DNA of 64,000 nucleotides, from the NCBI GenBank assembly GCA_033557465.1, contig CM066044.1:190208184-190272183 (forward strand). Direction: 5' to 3'. This DNA is from Ichthyophis bannanicus. Its lineage: Eukaryota; Chordata; Amphibia; Gymnophiona; Ichthyophiidae. Positions 45,699 through 53,347 of the stretch are shown here, one piece after another (positions within the stretch are counted from its first letter, which is position 1; the number at the start of each line of letters is the position of its first letter). Below the pieces are notes generated by a model that ran no database searches, was not told where the DNA came from, and saw only the letters and a list, made by a program, of their open reading frames with translations. The translations under genes and the position numbers were made by a program.

Positions 45699-46004
45699 CT
45701 AGCAATAGCATTTAGATAAAGAACAGTCCATGTAAATAGTTTCATCTGCTGTATTTCCCCCTGCATCAACAATCATAGGGTCAATATCATACATTGGCAC
45801 AGATGAGTCTTTCATTAAGGCACTATCATGAGAATGCTTATTCCCTTGCTGCCATTCTCTATTATAGATAGGGTCTGGATCAGTGTTCATACCTGAGCCT
45901 CTCCTGCTATCATTATTCCTCTCTGTATAGCCTGGCCAATATGTAATCCAATTCTGATGTCCAGCCTTCCAATCTTGATCCCTGGACACTGGATCTTCTC
46001 TCAC
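45699..46004 (-). pseudogene. 3'-LTR-encoded protein, C-terminal part (frame-shifted from the upstream part)
   Basis: The 101-codon frame carries DQDWKAGHQNWITYWPGYTER and ends in YMDCSLSKCYC. These align with DSDWRAGHRSFATYWPKYPER and CMDCSLSRLLF of the solo-LTR protein. Against that intact copy, this part sits in a different frame from residues upstream of 46,003, so one frameshift separates the two. The identical break in the 5' LTR copy means it existed before this insertion. Confidence 0.75.
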
Positions 46005-47764
46005 ATACCTTCTGGCCTTGGTCTGAAAGTCCCTTCCACATGCAGTCTTCTCTCTTCCAGGTAGCCACTGGTGATTCCTATCTCTGCCACTCCATTCTCT
46101 GGCTGAATCCAGTCCAATGGACTCTGCTGGCCTTTGGAATACCTCCCAGTATGAGTACTGCCTTGGAATCTCCCAGACCTTCCAATGGCCTTTCTTCTCT
46201 TCCTTCCAGAGAGTTTCCTTCTCTCTCTATCTGCTTGGCTTGGCTTCTGTTTCTCCAGGTGATACTGGTGCTTGTAGCCGTTGCTGAAGCTCTCCCCTCT
46301 GTATCTCTTCCTGAAGCTGTTCTTGAAACTGTTGCTGAAACTGTTTCCTGAAGAATAATCTCTATTCTTATTCTTTCCTAATGTGTGCTGCTCCCTAACA
46401 CAGCGCAGCTGTGTTGAATCAAGCCCTGCCCTTTGAGATGAGTGCTTAGGGATTACCTCATAGCTCTCTTGATTGCACACACATTCTCTCACTTCAGCCC
46501 CTCTCATGGCTGCTGGAAAGCTGGTGCATTCTGGGACTGGTAGTCTTTTATGTGAAAACTCTGTTTTCTCAATTCTACCAGAACTGACAGGTTGCTTGTT
46601 CAGAGTCACATCATCTTTTCTATAGCTCCTACCTGAGCTATGATAAGCTTCCTTATCACATACCCCCCTGCTTAAGTTATTACGGACTGGTTTTACTGGT
46701 GAAACTTCTTCTCTACAGTCCGTAATACGGGAAAGTGCATCCGCATTCTTGTGTAACTTCCCGGCACGATGTTCAACCTGAAAATCAAACGCCTGTAAGG
46801 CCATGTACCAGCGTGTCAACCTGGCATTGTGGTTCTTCATTTGCTGCAACCACTTAAGTGGGGCATGGTCCGTGACCAACTGGAACTTTCTCCCTGTAAG
46901 GTAAAACCTTAACGCCTCCACTGACCACTTGATAGCCAAACACTCTTTTTCTATCGTGGAATACTTTTGTTCAGCCAGTGACAACTTCCTGCTCAGGTAC
47001 ATCACAGGATGCTCCTCCCCATCATGGCACTGGGACAGGACTGCTCCTAGCCCTACATCCGATGCATCGGTTTGAACCAGAAAGGGTTTCTTGAAGTCTA
47101 CTCCTTTCAGTACCGGTCCTGTACACAATTTTTCTTTTAATACTGAAAACGCTTTTTCAGCTTCTGGTGTCCACTTTATCTGGTTTGGACAATTCTTTCG
47201 CAGCATATCCGTGAAAATGGCACTTTTCTCTGCGAATTGCGGTATAAACCGGCGGTAGTATCCAATAAGTCCTAAGAAACTTCTTAGTTGTTTCTTGGTT
47301 GTTGGAGGAGGAAAATTCCTGATGCTATCTATTTTGCTTAATAGAGGTTTAATTTTTCCTCTTCCCACTAGGTGGCCTAGGTATTTTACCTCCCTATTTG
47401 CAAAGGCACACTTCTTCGGGTTTAAAGTGATTCCCGCTTGCTTCATAGAGCACAAGACTGCCCTGATCCTCTTCAAATGCTCCGCCCAGGTGTTACTATG
47501 GATTATGACATCATCCATGTATGCAAAAGCATAACTTTGGTGGGGTCGAAGTACCTGATCCACTAACCTTTGGCAGGTAGCCGCTGCTCCATGCAGTCCG
47601 AAAGGCATCCTCTTGAACTGGAAAAGGCCAACGGGGGTGCTGAACGCAGTTTTCGGCTTTGACTCCCTGGTGAGCGGGATTTGCCAATATCCTTTTGTCA
47701 TATCAAGGGTGGTTAAGTATTGAGCCTGTCCCAGCTGGTCTAGCAGCTCCTCAATTCTTGGCAT
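46001..47764 (-). CDS. Pol: reverse transcriptase and RNase H, frame running into the 3' LTR
   Basis: 587 codons. RT fingers/palm: TTLDMTKGYWQIPL (residues 18-31), TAFSTPVGLFQFKRMPFGL (39-57) and catalytic YMDD at 82-85. The thumb is KYLGHLVG with LRSFLGLIGYYRRFIPQF (160-177). RNase H: LVQTDASDVGLGAVL (Asp about 233), IEKECLAI (Glu about 274) and LVTDHAPLKWL (Asp about 299), ending KNADALSR (about 339-346). After RNase H comes no integrase. Residue 369 (Cys, TGT) is the first codon of the 3' LTR, and the last 219 codons are the LTR-encoded basic tail. The RT N-terminus is in another frame (next entry), so this copy is defective. Confidence 0.92.
   Translation of the reverse strand: MPRIEELLDQLGQAQYLTTLDMTKGYWQIPLTRESKPKTAFSTPVGLFQFKRMPFGLHGAAATCQRLVDQVLRPHQSYAFAYMDDVIIHSNTWAEHLKRIRAVLCSMKQAGITLNPKKCAFANREVKYLGHLVGRGKIKPLLSKIDSIRNFPPPTTKKQLRSFLGLIGYYRRFIPQFAEKSAIFTDMLRKNCPNQIKWTPEAEKAFSVLKEKLCTGPVLKGVDFKKPFLVQTDASDVGLGAVLSQCHDGEEHPVMYLSRKLSLAEQKYSTIEKECLAIKWSVEALRFYLTGRKFQLVTDHAPLKWLQQMKNHNARLTRWYMALQAFDFQVEHRAGKLHKNADALSRITDCREEVSPVKPVRNNLSRGVCDKEAYHSSGRSYRKDDVTLNKQPVSSGRIEKTEFSHKRLPVPECTSFPAAMRGAEVRECVCNQESYEVIPKHSSQRAGLDSTQLRCVREQHTLGKNKNRDYSSGNSFSNSFKNSFRKRYRGESFSNGYKHQYHLEKQKPSQADRERRKLSGRKRRKAIGRSGRFQGSTHTGRYSKGQQSPLDWIQPENGVAEIGITSGYLEERRLHVEGTFRPRPEGM
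46661..46680 (-). promoter_or_regulatory. Polypurine tract
   Basis: On the minus strand, CTTAAGCAGGGGGGTA lies directly before the LTR start TGTGATAAGG. Six Gs close to the LTR edge are the usual plus-strand primer. Here the tract is also translated as part of pol. Confidence 0.78.
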
Positions 47765-48831
47765 TGGATATGCATCAAAAACTGATATGGCGTTACCTGC
47801 CGGAAGTCAATACAAAATCTTAAGGATCCATCAGGCTTCGGCACCAGGACTATGGGGCTATTCCAGGGACTCTTTGACTCCTCTATTACCCCCATATCCA
47901 ACATCTCCTGGACTTGTGCCACTACCTCCTGTCTTTTGGCTTCAGGCAAGCGGTATGGCCTTTGACGAACCAATTTCCCAGGTGGAGATATTATTTCATG
48001 TGCCACCAAATGGGTCTCCCCAGGTATGGGTGTCAACACATCTGGGAATTCCTTAAGCAACTTCCTAATTTCTTCCTGTTGTACCATTGTCAGGTCCTCA
48101 CCTATTTGGGGCTCTGATTTTTCTTTACAATCAGATACCTGGGGTCCCAAATCTTCCTCTTCACTCACCTCCCTCTCTCGGGCACAGGTGGCAGCTAAGC
48201 TTTTAACCCCTTTGACATCAGTAGAACCAAAACCTTTGGCTCCACGTTCAGAATTCTCTAGGGATGTGACCTCCTCCACAGGTGGAAAACCCAGCCTCTC
48301 ACAGATCAATTGGGCAATTTTGTCTCCTGTCTTCACATGATACTCATTCTGTCCAAAGTTAAACAACAGAACTTTAATATTGCCCCTGTAATCGGGATCA
48401 ATTACTCCCGCACCCACATCGATGAAATATTTAAGGGCTAATCCGGACCTTGGGGCTACTCTCCCATAACATCCAATTGGTATTTCCACTTGGAGACCGG
48501 TGTCAACCAGGGCTCTCCCTTGGCTAGGTACAATCACATTTTCTATGCTGCACAGGTCAAACCCAGCAGACTGAGGGGTTGCCCGCCTAGGAGCTTGGGC
48601 CTTCTCAGAGACCTTATGGTACTTTAGGACGAATATCTGCTTTGGGGTAGCTTGGTCTTCTGGACGCTTAACCATCTTTTTAGCTGGGGTCTGAGGACTT
48701 CCAAATAAAGGCCCGGGAGCTACTACCATTAAACCTTCTCCCTCCTTTTTTCCTAGTCCTTCCACTAGACCCTGCTTAAATCTTGGCCAGTCTCTTCCTA
48801 GAACCAAATCAAAGGGTAGCCTAGGCACCAC
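47740..48831 (-). CDS. Pol: protease end, dUTPase and reverse-transcriptase N-terminus
   Basis: 363 codons. The start, LPFDLVLGRDW, is the second conserved block of the aspartic protease. A complete trimeric dUTPase follows at about residues 68-204 with all five motifs: PQSAGFDLCS (1), GRVAPRSGLA (2), GAGVIDPDYRGNIKVLLFN (3), GDKIAQLICE (4) and RGAKGFGSTD (5). dUTPase hydrolyses dUTP to dUMP and limits uracil in the retroelement cDNA. The RT N-terminus follows: VRQRPYRLPEAKRQEVV, MLDMGVIEESKSPWNSPIV, VPKPDGSLRFCIDFRQV. A one-base deletion after that shifts the frame, with RT continuing at 47,764. There is no room for an integrase between protease and RT: dUTPase fills it. Confidence 0.93.
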   Translation of the reverse strand: MVPRLPFDLVLGRDWPRFKQGLVEGLGKKEGEGLMVVAPGPLFGSPQTPAKKMVKRPEDQATPKQIFVLKYHKVSEKAQAPRRATPQSAGFDLCSIENVIVPSQGRALVDTGLQVEIPIGCYGRVAPRSGLALKYFIDVGAGVIDPDYRGNIKVLLFNFGQNEYHVKTGDKIAQLICERLGFPPVEEVTSLENSERGAKGFGSTDVKGVKSLAATCAREREVSEEEDLGPQVSDCKEKSEPQIGEDLTMVQQEEIRKLLKEFPDVLTPIPGETHLVAHEIISPPGKLVRQRPYRLPEAKRQEVVAQVQEMLDMGVIEESKSPWNSPIVLVPKPDGSLRFCIDFRQVTPYQFLMHIQCQELRSC

Positions 48832-48849
48832 TGCTAATAGGACTTCCTC

Positions 48850-50022
48850 TTATTTCCCTAGGCACTTAACCTTTAGCCTATAGGTGGGATATGATGATGC
48901 AGCACCATGAATGCATCTGATGTGAACTTGGCTTTCAGGGGTTCTAGGCACAAATCTTTCTTGGGCCTCTATCCTCTTCCAAAGCCTTTTTGACATCATA
49001 CTCTGGTCTGCCCCAGAGTCTAATAATGCATTTGTGGTAATTCCTTGCACATCAACCATCAAAAGAAATCCTTCCTTGGGCTGTTTTAAATCCAGACCCA
49101 TTAAACTAGTGTGTGTCTGGCATCTCTTCTCTAAGTGTCCCACTTTTCCACACTTGAAACATTTCCTTCTATTCCACTGTGTCATCTGGTTTGATACAGT
49201 ACATTCATTTTCAGAAACATTCTTAATTATTCCTTTTTCTGATACAGCACATCTAGCCTCAGCATCCATCTTTAGAGGGCCGCCCATTCTATGGCAAGCC
49301 TGCGTGGCTTCCAAGAATCTCTCTGCTAGCATGGTTGCCTCTCCAAGATTTTGGCAATTTTGCTGTATAAGAAAAACATTCAAATCTTTAGGTACCCCAA
49401 GCATAAATTGTTCCAGCATTATAATATCTAATAACATTTCTACTGTCTTTTGCTCAGGCTCCAACCATTTTACAGCTAAACTTCTGATTCTCTGACTCAG
49501 AGCCCTGGGTGTCTCACCCACTTTCAATGTAACAGCTCTAAACATTCGCCTATACTCTGAAATAGACAACCCTAGGCGATCTCTAATAGCTGCCTTTACA
49601 TCCTTATAAATCAAAGCCTGGGCTGCTGGCATTGCTCTGTAAGCTGCTAGTGCCTCACCAGTTAATGAGGCTGCCAGCCTTACTGCCCACTGGGTCTCTG
49701 GCCATGCTAAAGCCTGTGCCACTCTTTCAAAAGACTCTAGAAAATCATCAACATTATCTTCTGGAGTTAATTTCCCAAAATTAAATGCCCCAATCCCTTG
49801 ATTGAGTCCCACAGTGTTCACATGTGGTGTACCAGTACTAACTGCTGGTCTTGCATCTGTTCCACTTTGGCTCTGCAGCTGAACTAGAGCTTGCACCAGA
49901 TCAAGCACTGGTTTCTGCTGTTCCATTAAGGCCTTCATAGCAGTGTCCTGGGCCTGCTGTGATAGCTCCTGCTGCTTGCTGAATTGGGCTGCCATCCACT
50001 GAGCCATCTCCCTCGGATCCAT
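48850..50022 (-). CDS. Gag (SCAN-like capsid, zinc knuckle) and protease start
   Basis: I choose the ATG at 50,022 (MDPREMAQWMAAQF). The open frame extends 13 codons further 5', but these are translated from a T-rich tract. In numbering from the upstream end of the frame (50,061): a Gln-rich N-terminus (25-70), a capsid with DDFLESFERVAQAL (105-118) and SEYRRMFRAVTLKVGE (168-183). The SCAN-like stretch ALSQRIRSLAVKWLEPEQKT, LLDIIMLEQFMLGVPKDL and EATMLAERFLEA reaches about 252. The CCHC knuckle CFKCGKVGHLEKRC is at 301-314 and the protease active site LLDSGADQS at 347-355. The frame ends in TAA at 48,850-48,852, inside the protease. The next frame is in phase with it. Confidence 0.9.
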   Translation of the reverse strand: MDPREMAQWMAAQFSKQQELSQQAQDTAMKALMEQQKPVLDLVQALVQLQSQSGTDARPAVSTGTPHVNTVGLNQGIGAFNFGKLTPEDNVDDFLESFERVAQALAWPETQWAVRLAASLTGEALAAYRAMPAAQALIYKDVKAAIRDRLGLSISEYRRMFRAVTLKVGETPRALSQRIRSLAVKWLEPEQKTVEMLLDIIMLEQFMLGVPKDLNVFLIQQNCQNLGEATMLAERFLEATQACHRMGGPLKMDAEARCAVSEKGIIKNVSENECTVSNQMTQWNRRKCFKCGKVGHLEKRCQTHTSLMGLDLKQPKEGFLLMVDVQGITTNALLDSGADQSMMSKRLWKRIEAQERFVPRTPESQVHIRCIHGAASSYPTYRLKVKCLGK

Positions 50023-50060
50023 CTTGACCCCTGCAAGAAAAGAAAAAAAAAAAAAAACCA
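50023..50060 (-). promoter_or_regulatory. Splice-acceptor-like pyrimidine tract before the gag ATG
   Basis: On the minus strand, a run of about 16 Ts, then CTTTTCTTGCAG, then GGGTCAAG and the gag ATG. It has the form of a strong 3' splice site. It may instead simply be a T-rich untranslated leader. Confidence 0.4.
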
Positions 50061-50350
50061 AAGAGCAGCACCTTCCAACCAGGTGTGGTTTTTTTTTTTT
50101 TCAACTTTTTTTTTTTTTTTTTTTTAAATTACCCCCTGTGCTTACACACATCCACCACTAGACATGCCCAGGTACATATTACCTTGTCTCAGTGATGAAT
50201 CCAGCTTTGCACAGGGTCTTTTCCTCTGGGACAGCTTCCTGGAACAACCACTTTTCTTCCAAAGTGCAGATGAGGGAAAGAAATCTTCTTACAGCTTTAA
50301 ACTTGACTTTTATTTGTAATCCACAACAAGTAAATCCTCTTGGTGCAAGA

Positions 50351-50371
50351 GCAATCCGAAAAACTACGCCA
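50351..50371 (-). promoter_or_regulatory. Primer-binding site, tRNA-Ser-like
   Basis: On the minus strand, TGGCGTAGTTTTTCGGATTG begins two bases after the 5' LTR. The first nine bases are complementary to a tRNA 3' end reading ACTACGCCA, as in tRNA-Ser (AGA type). Complementarity beyond that is poor. Confidence 0.6.
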
Positions 50372-51599
50372 TTTGTCAGACGGCTGCCTAGGGTGAGAAC
50401 TTACACAATCTTGACGATGCATATATTCATATGATTCTTGCAAGGTATTGTGGGTATTGTAGTTCATTCACTCCCAAACACAGCTGATGACAATAATTTG
50501 AGTTGTGAAACCAAGTGGTAAGATCAATAAAATACTTCTTTTATTGATGGGGTTTAATTCACCCAGCACATGTATGCTTGATAGCACTATAAATGAGGTT
50601 ACTTGCTTGCAGTGTTTAAATGGATAACAAAAAGTCACAAAGTAAACCAGAAAACCTTCAGCTTGTCAGGCAATTAGCTAATGTTTTCTTAGCAAATAAT
50701 TACCAAATACAAAGGCACAACGAAAAGAATAAACTTTGCTGGTTAGGTTAACTTCTGCTTATTTTCCACGCTGATCTCAGCAGTGATTCTCCCTTGCTCA
50801 CACACACAATCAGGTGCAGCCCTAATTACTATCCATGGACCAGCTGAAAGCCTTTAGCTGGCTGGCTGCTACTGTGTGAGCCAGGGCCGGATTTACCTTG
50901 AGTGAGGCCCTATGCCAACAAAAATTGTGGGCCCCCAGCAGGGGCGGCCCAAGGGGGGTGCGGGGCCTCATTTGCATAAGGGGCCTCATTTGCATAAATA
51001 TTTGCATAATGTTACCATATATTAACTTTTAGTAAACATGCCTCTTAATGAGTGTATGGATAAAGAAAGACAAAGATTTCTACATTACTATAATCCAGTG
51101 CCAACTGCCAGACACATTAGGAACTACTACAAACACTGCCCATTTAGAACCCATAGCAAACCCGCCGTATCCTAACAGCACTACCAGGACTCACAAAGCA
51201 CCATACTCTACCAATCAAAAGGCAACACTGCAAATATTAAACCAATACATTTCAGAGAACAACAATACATGACCTACTGGGGAAAGAGAACAAGTGGCAC
51301 TGTCAAATAGGAATTATATAAACAGAACACCTCAGCTCAGTTACACATGCAGAACATAGACCATCACCAAACAAGTAATCACAATTTAGAAACAGGAAGA
51401 CAATAATTAAACTGGGAATCCCAAAAGCCAAACTTGGAATGTACAACACTGTAGAAATAAAACTATACATTAAATTTGCTCTTGTACTAAACAAAGCGCA
51501 GACGTTAATAGAATTAAGAATGTGCATAGTTTCCCCCAGTTACTTCCAAGTTGATCTCCCTGTTTATTGTAAATACAACTCAAAGTTCCTTGTGTTGTA

Positions 51600-51685
51600 T
51601 AGTTGATGTTAAATGTAAACCGCTCTGATCTAAAATAGAGCGGTATAGAAGAACTGTTAAATAAATAAATAAATAAATAATGATG
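51600..51685 (+). repeat. L2-type LINE or SINE 3' tail inside the hAT
   Basis: GTAAACCGCTCTGATC, AGAGCGGTATAGAAG and (AAATA)n. The same form lies at 35.2 and 57.5 kb. Confidence 0.6.
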
Positions 51686-51747
51686 CACATTTACCAGAGC
51701 TGACATATTCCAATTAATAAATTCAAAATAAAGAGATATTTTTCTAC

Positions 51748-51902
51748 CTTTTGTGCATTTTTTTCAGCTGCAATTGCTCCAGCCACTTTCTTCTGGTTTC
51801 TTCGTAGTCTTCTGCTAACTCTCCATCGTCTGCTGTCCATTTGTCCTTTCTTCTCTCTTCTAGTTTTTTTCCATTCTCTCTCTCTACATCTGCTTTAACA
51901 TA
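51748..51902 (-). other. Exon-like open segment in the hAT (third)
   Basis: An open minus-strand frame reads DVERENGKKLEERRKDKW then LAEDYEETRRKWLEQLQL. It is hydrophilic and helix-prone, and is followed by AAAG|GTAGAA, a possible 5' splice site. No protein family is recognised, and the upstream splice site is weak. Confidence 0.35.
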
Positions 51903-52119
51903 CTAATCTTTCTCCTTTTGCTCTTTCCTCATTCCTATTTCATCCACTCAAATTTTACCCCTCCATCCTCAATCCCCACTTACTCTCCCAATACCCGGCC
52001 AATTGTAGATTTTTTATCCCTCCCACACAAAATATTTTTCCCTCTTCTCCATTTTACTCTTCCAGCCCCATCCCATTCTAATCCTCCCCCAACATCAGCT
52101 CCCTTCTAGTTCCAGCCTC

Positions 52120-52440
52120 ACCCAGCATCCATTCCCTTCTAGTTCCTGCATCAGCCCATTTCCAGTCCTAGCCACCCATCAGCCCATTTCCAGTCCTAGC
52201 AACCCCCCAACCCAATACCAGTCCTAGCCCCCCATCAACCCACTTACAGTCCTAACCCCCCATCACCCCATTTTCAGTTTAAGCCCCCCAATAACCCATT
52301 ACCAGTCCTAACCCCCCATCAGCCAACTTCCAGTCCTATCAACCCATTTCCAGTCAGCCCCCCATAGCCCATTGCCAGTCCTAACCCCCCCCCCCCCATC
52401 AGCCCACAGCCCATTACCAGTTCTAACCCCCCTTTAGCAC
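52120..52440. repeat. C-rich minisatellite in the hAT
   Basis: About ten imperfect units of roughly 30 bases built on CCATTTCCAGTCCTAACCCC. The reverse complement of the same unit forms the array at 62,228-62,690. Confidence 0.85.
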
Positions 52441-52516
52441 AGGCCTTACAGACGTCTGAAACTGAACTTTTCTTGGCCCCACAAATGAAACACTGAGGTC
52501 TTGATGGCATAACCCC
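52430..52516 (-). other. Exon-like segment with a CxxC-x10-CxxC motif in the hAT (second)
   Basis: After GGCCTTCTCCAG (3' splice-site-like) the frame reads VMPSRPQCFICGAKKSSVSD then VCKACAKG, giving two CxxC pairs ten residues apart, as in a small zinc ribbon. It begins in the same codon phase in which the 52,818-52,913 segment ends. It runs into the minisatellite at its 3' edge. Confidence 0.45.
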
Positions 52517-52817
52517 CTGGAGAAGGCCCCGTCCTGTCCACCTGCTCACCTACACGCTTGCACTCTAAAATCCTTCCTTCGCTTTTTTTTTTTTTTTCAA
52601 ACACGCACCTCACAACTTCAGCTGAGCTCTAAACAGACAAAAAGAAAATTATCCCACAGGCTTGCGCTCTAGCGCCCTGAAAACCGCTGCTTTGCCCAGC
52701 CGGGAAGCCCGCCGCTTGCCTGAGCTTCCCGCCCTGACGCCACGTGGCCGGGCCTGCTCTGCAGAGTGCAGCGTGCGCTGCTCGCGCTGCCTGTCCGACG
52801 TTCGCCTGCCCTCTTAC

Positions 52818-52913
52818 CTCTGCCGAGTCTACAACCCGGAATGAGCGGGCCTCCGCTGTCTTCTCTCCGGAGATGAAGTCGGGCCACGTCTGGTGCTCCA
52901 CGTGGAGGTCCAT
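52818..52913 (-). other. First-exon-like coding segment in the hAT
   Basis: From the ATG at 52,913, 32 codons (MDLHVEHQTWPDFISGEK to the end VVDSAE) run to GCAGAG|GTAAGAGG, a consensus 5' splice site at 52,818/52,817. It sits in a CpG-rich block (52,660-53,130), as a vertebrate promoter and first exon would. I do not recognise the protein. It could be a captured host exon, or the first exon of an unknown transposon gene. Confidence 0.5.
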
Positions 52914-53347
52914 GCTGGGGACCTCCGCGGCCAGTCAGAGACGCTCTCGCAGGCAATTCCTCTGCCGTGCGCCTGGCTGTACTTTTCCTCCTCCCCCAGT
53001 TCAGCTCTCCCGTTGCTGACAGAGAGCGAACCCGGTGCTATCAGTACACACTGCGCCGGCAGGGAGGGAGGCAGGGAGGGGATTCAGCCTGTAGCAGTAG
53101 GGAGCCCCGCGGGACAATCCATGCTGCCGTGGCGGCAGCCAGCGTTTTTTTTTTTTTAAATTTAATTTTAAAAAGGCTATTTTTGTGGGCCCTTGTCAGC
53201 TGTGGGCCCTACGCCACGGCATAGGTGGCGTATAGGTAAATCCGGCCCTGGTGTGAGCCCAAATCCTGCTTTAAGAGCTGTTTGCAGTGGAAATAAAGAA
53301 CAAAGTTAGGTTTCTTTGTGATGGCTGATGTGTTTGCTCATAGAAAA

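Larger units (their letters stand above)
45099..46660 (-). mobile_element. 3' LTR (1,562 bp)
   Basis: On the minus strand it begins TGTGATAAGG and ends CCGTCTGACA. It matches 50,374-54,309 once the hAT is removed. The first two-thirds are an open frame continuing from pol. The last third is non-coding with AATAAA (45,265-45,270, minus). Confidence 0.93.
50874..53258 (-). mobile_element. hAT-type DNA transposon, non-autonomous, in the 5' LTR
   Basis: The element is 50,882-53,250 (2,369 bp). It starts CAGGGCCGGATTTACC and ends with its reverse complement GGTAAATCCGGCCCTG. It is flanked by GTGTGAGC at 50,874-50,881 and 53,251-53,258. The 8-bp duplication and CAGGG termini are hAT hallmarks. I find no hAT transposase (no BED finger or RW/hATC dimerisation block). 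The cargo is an L2-type tail (51,600-51,685), a C-rich minisatellite (52,120-52,440), and a CpG-rich region with exon-like segments (52,440-53,130). Confidence 0.94.

Noticed and set aside
46040..46351. Plus-strand 103-codon frame inside the LTR (also at 53,689-54,000)
   Set aside because: Antisense shadow of the LTR-encoded frame; identical in both LTRs only because the LTRs are identical.
45699..46680. LTR-encoded tail as a diverged integrase
   Set aside because: No HHCC finger, no D-D-35-E spacing, and the composition is low-complexity basic. I cannot support an integrase call.
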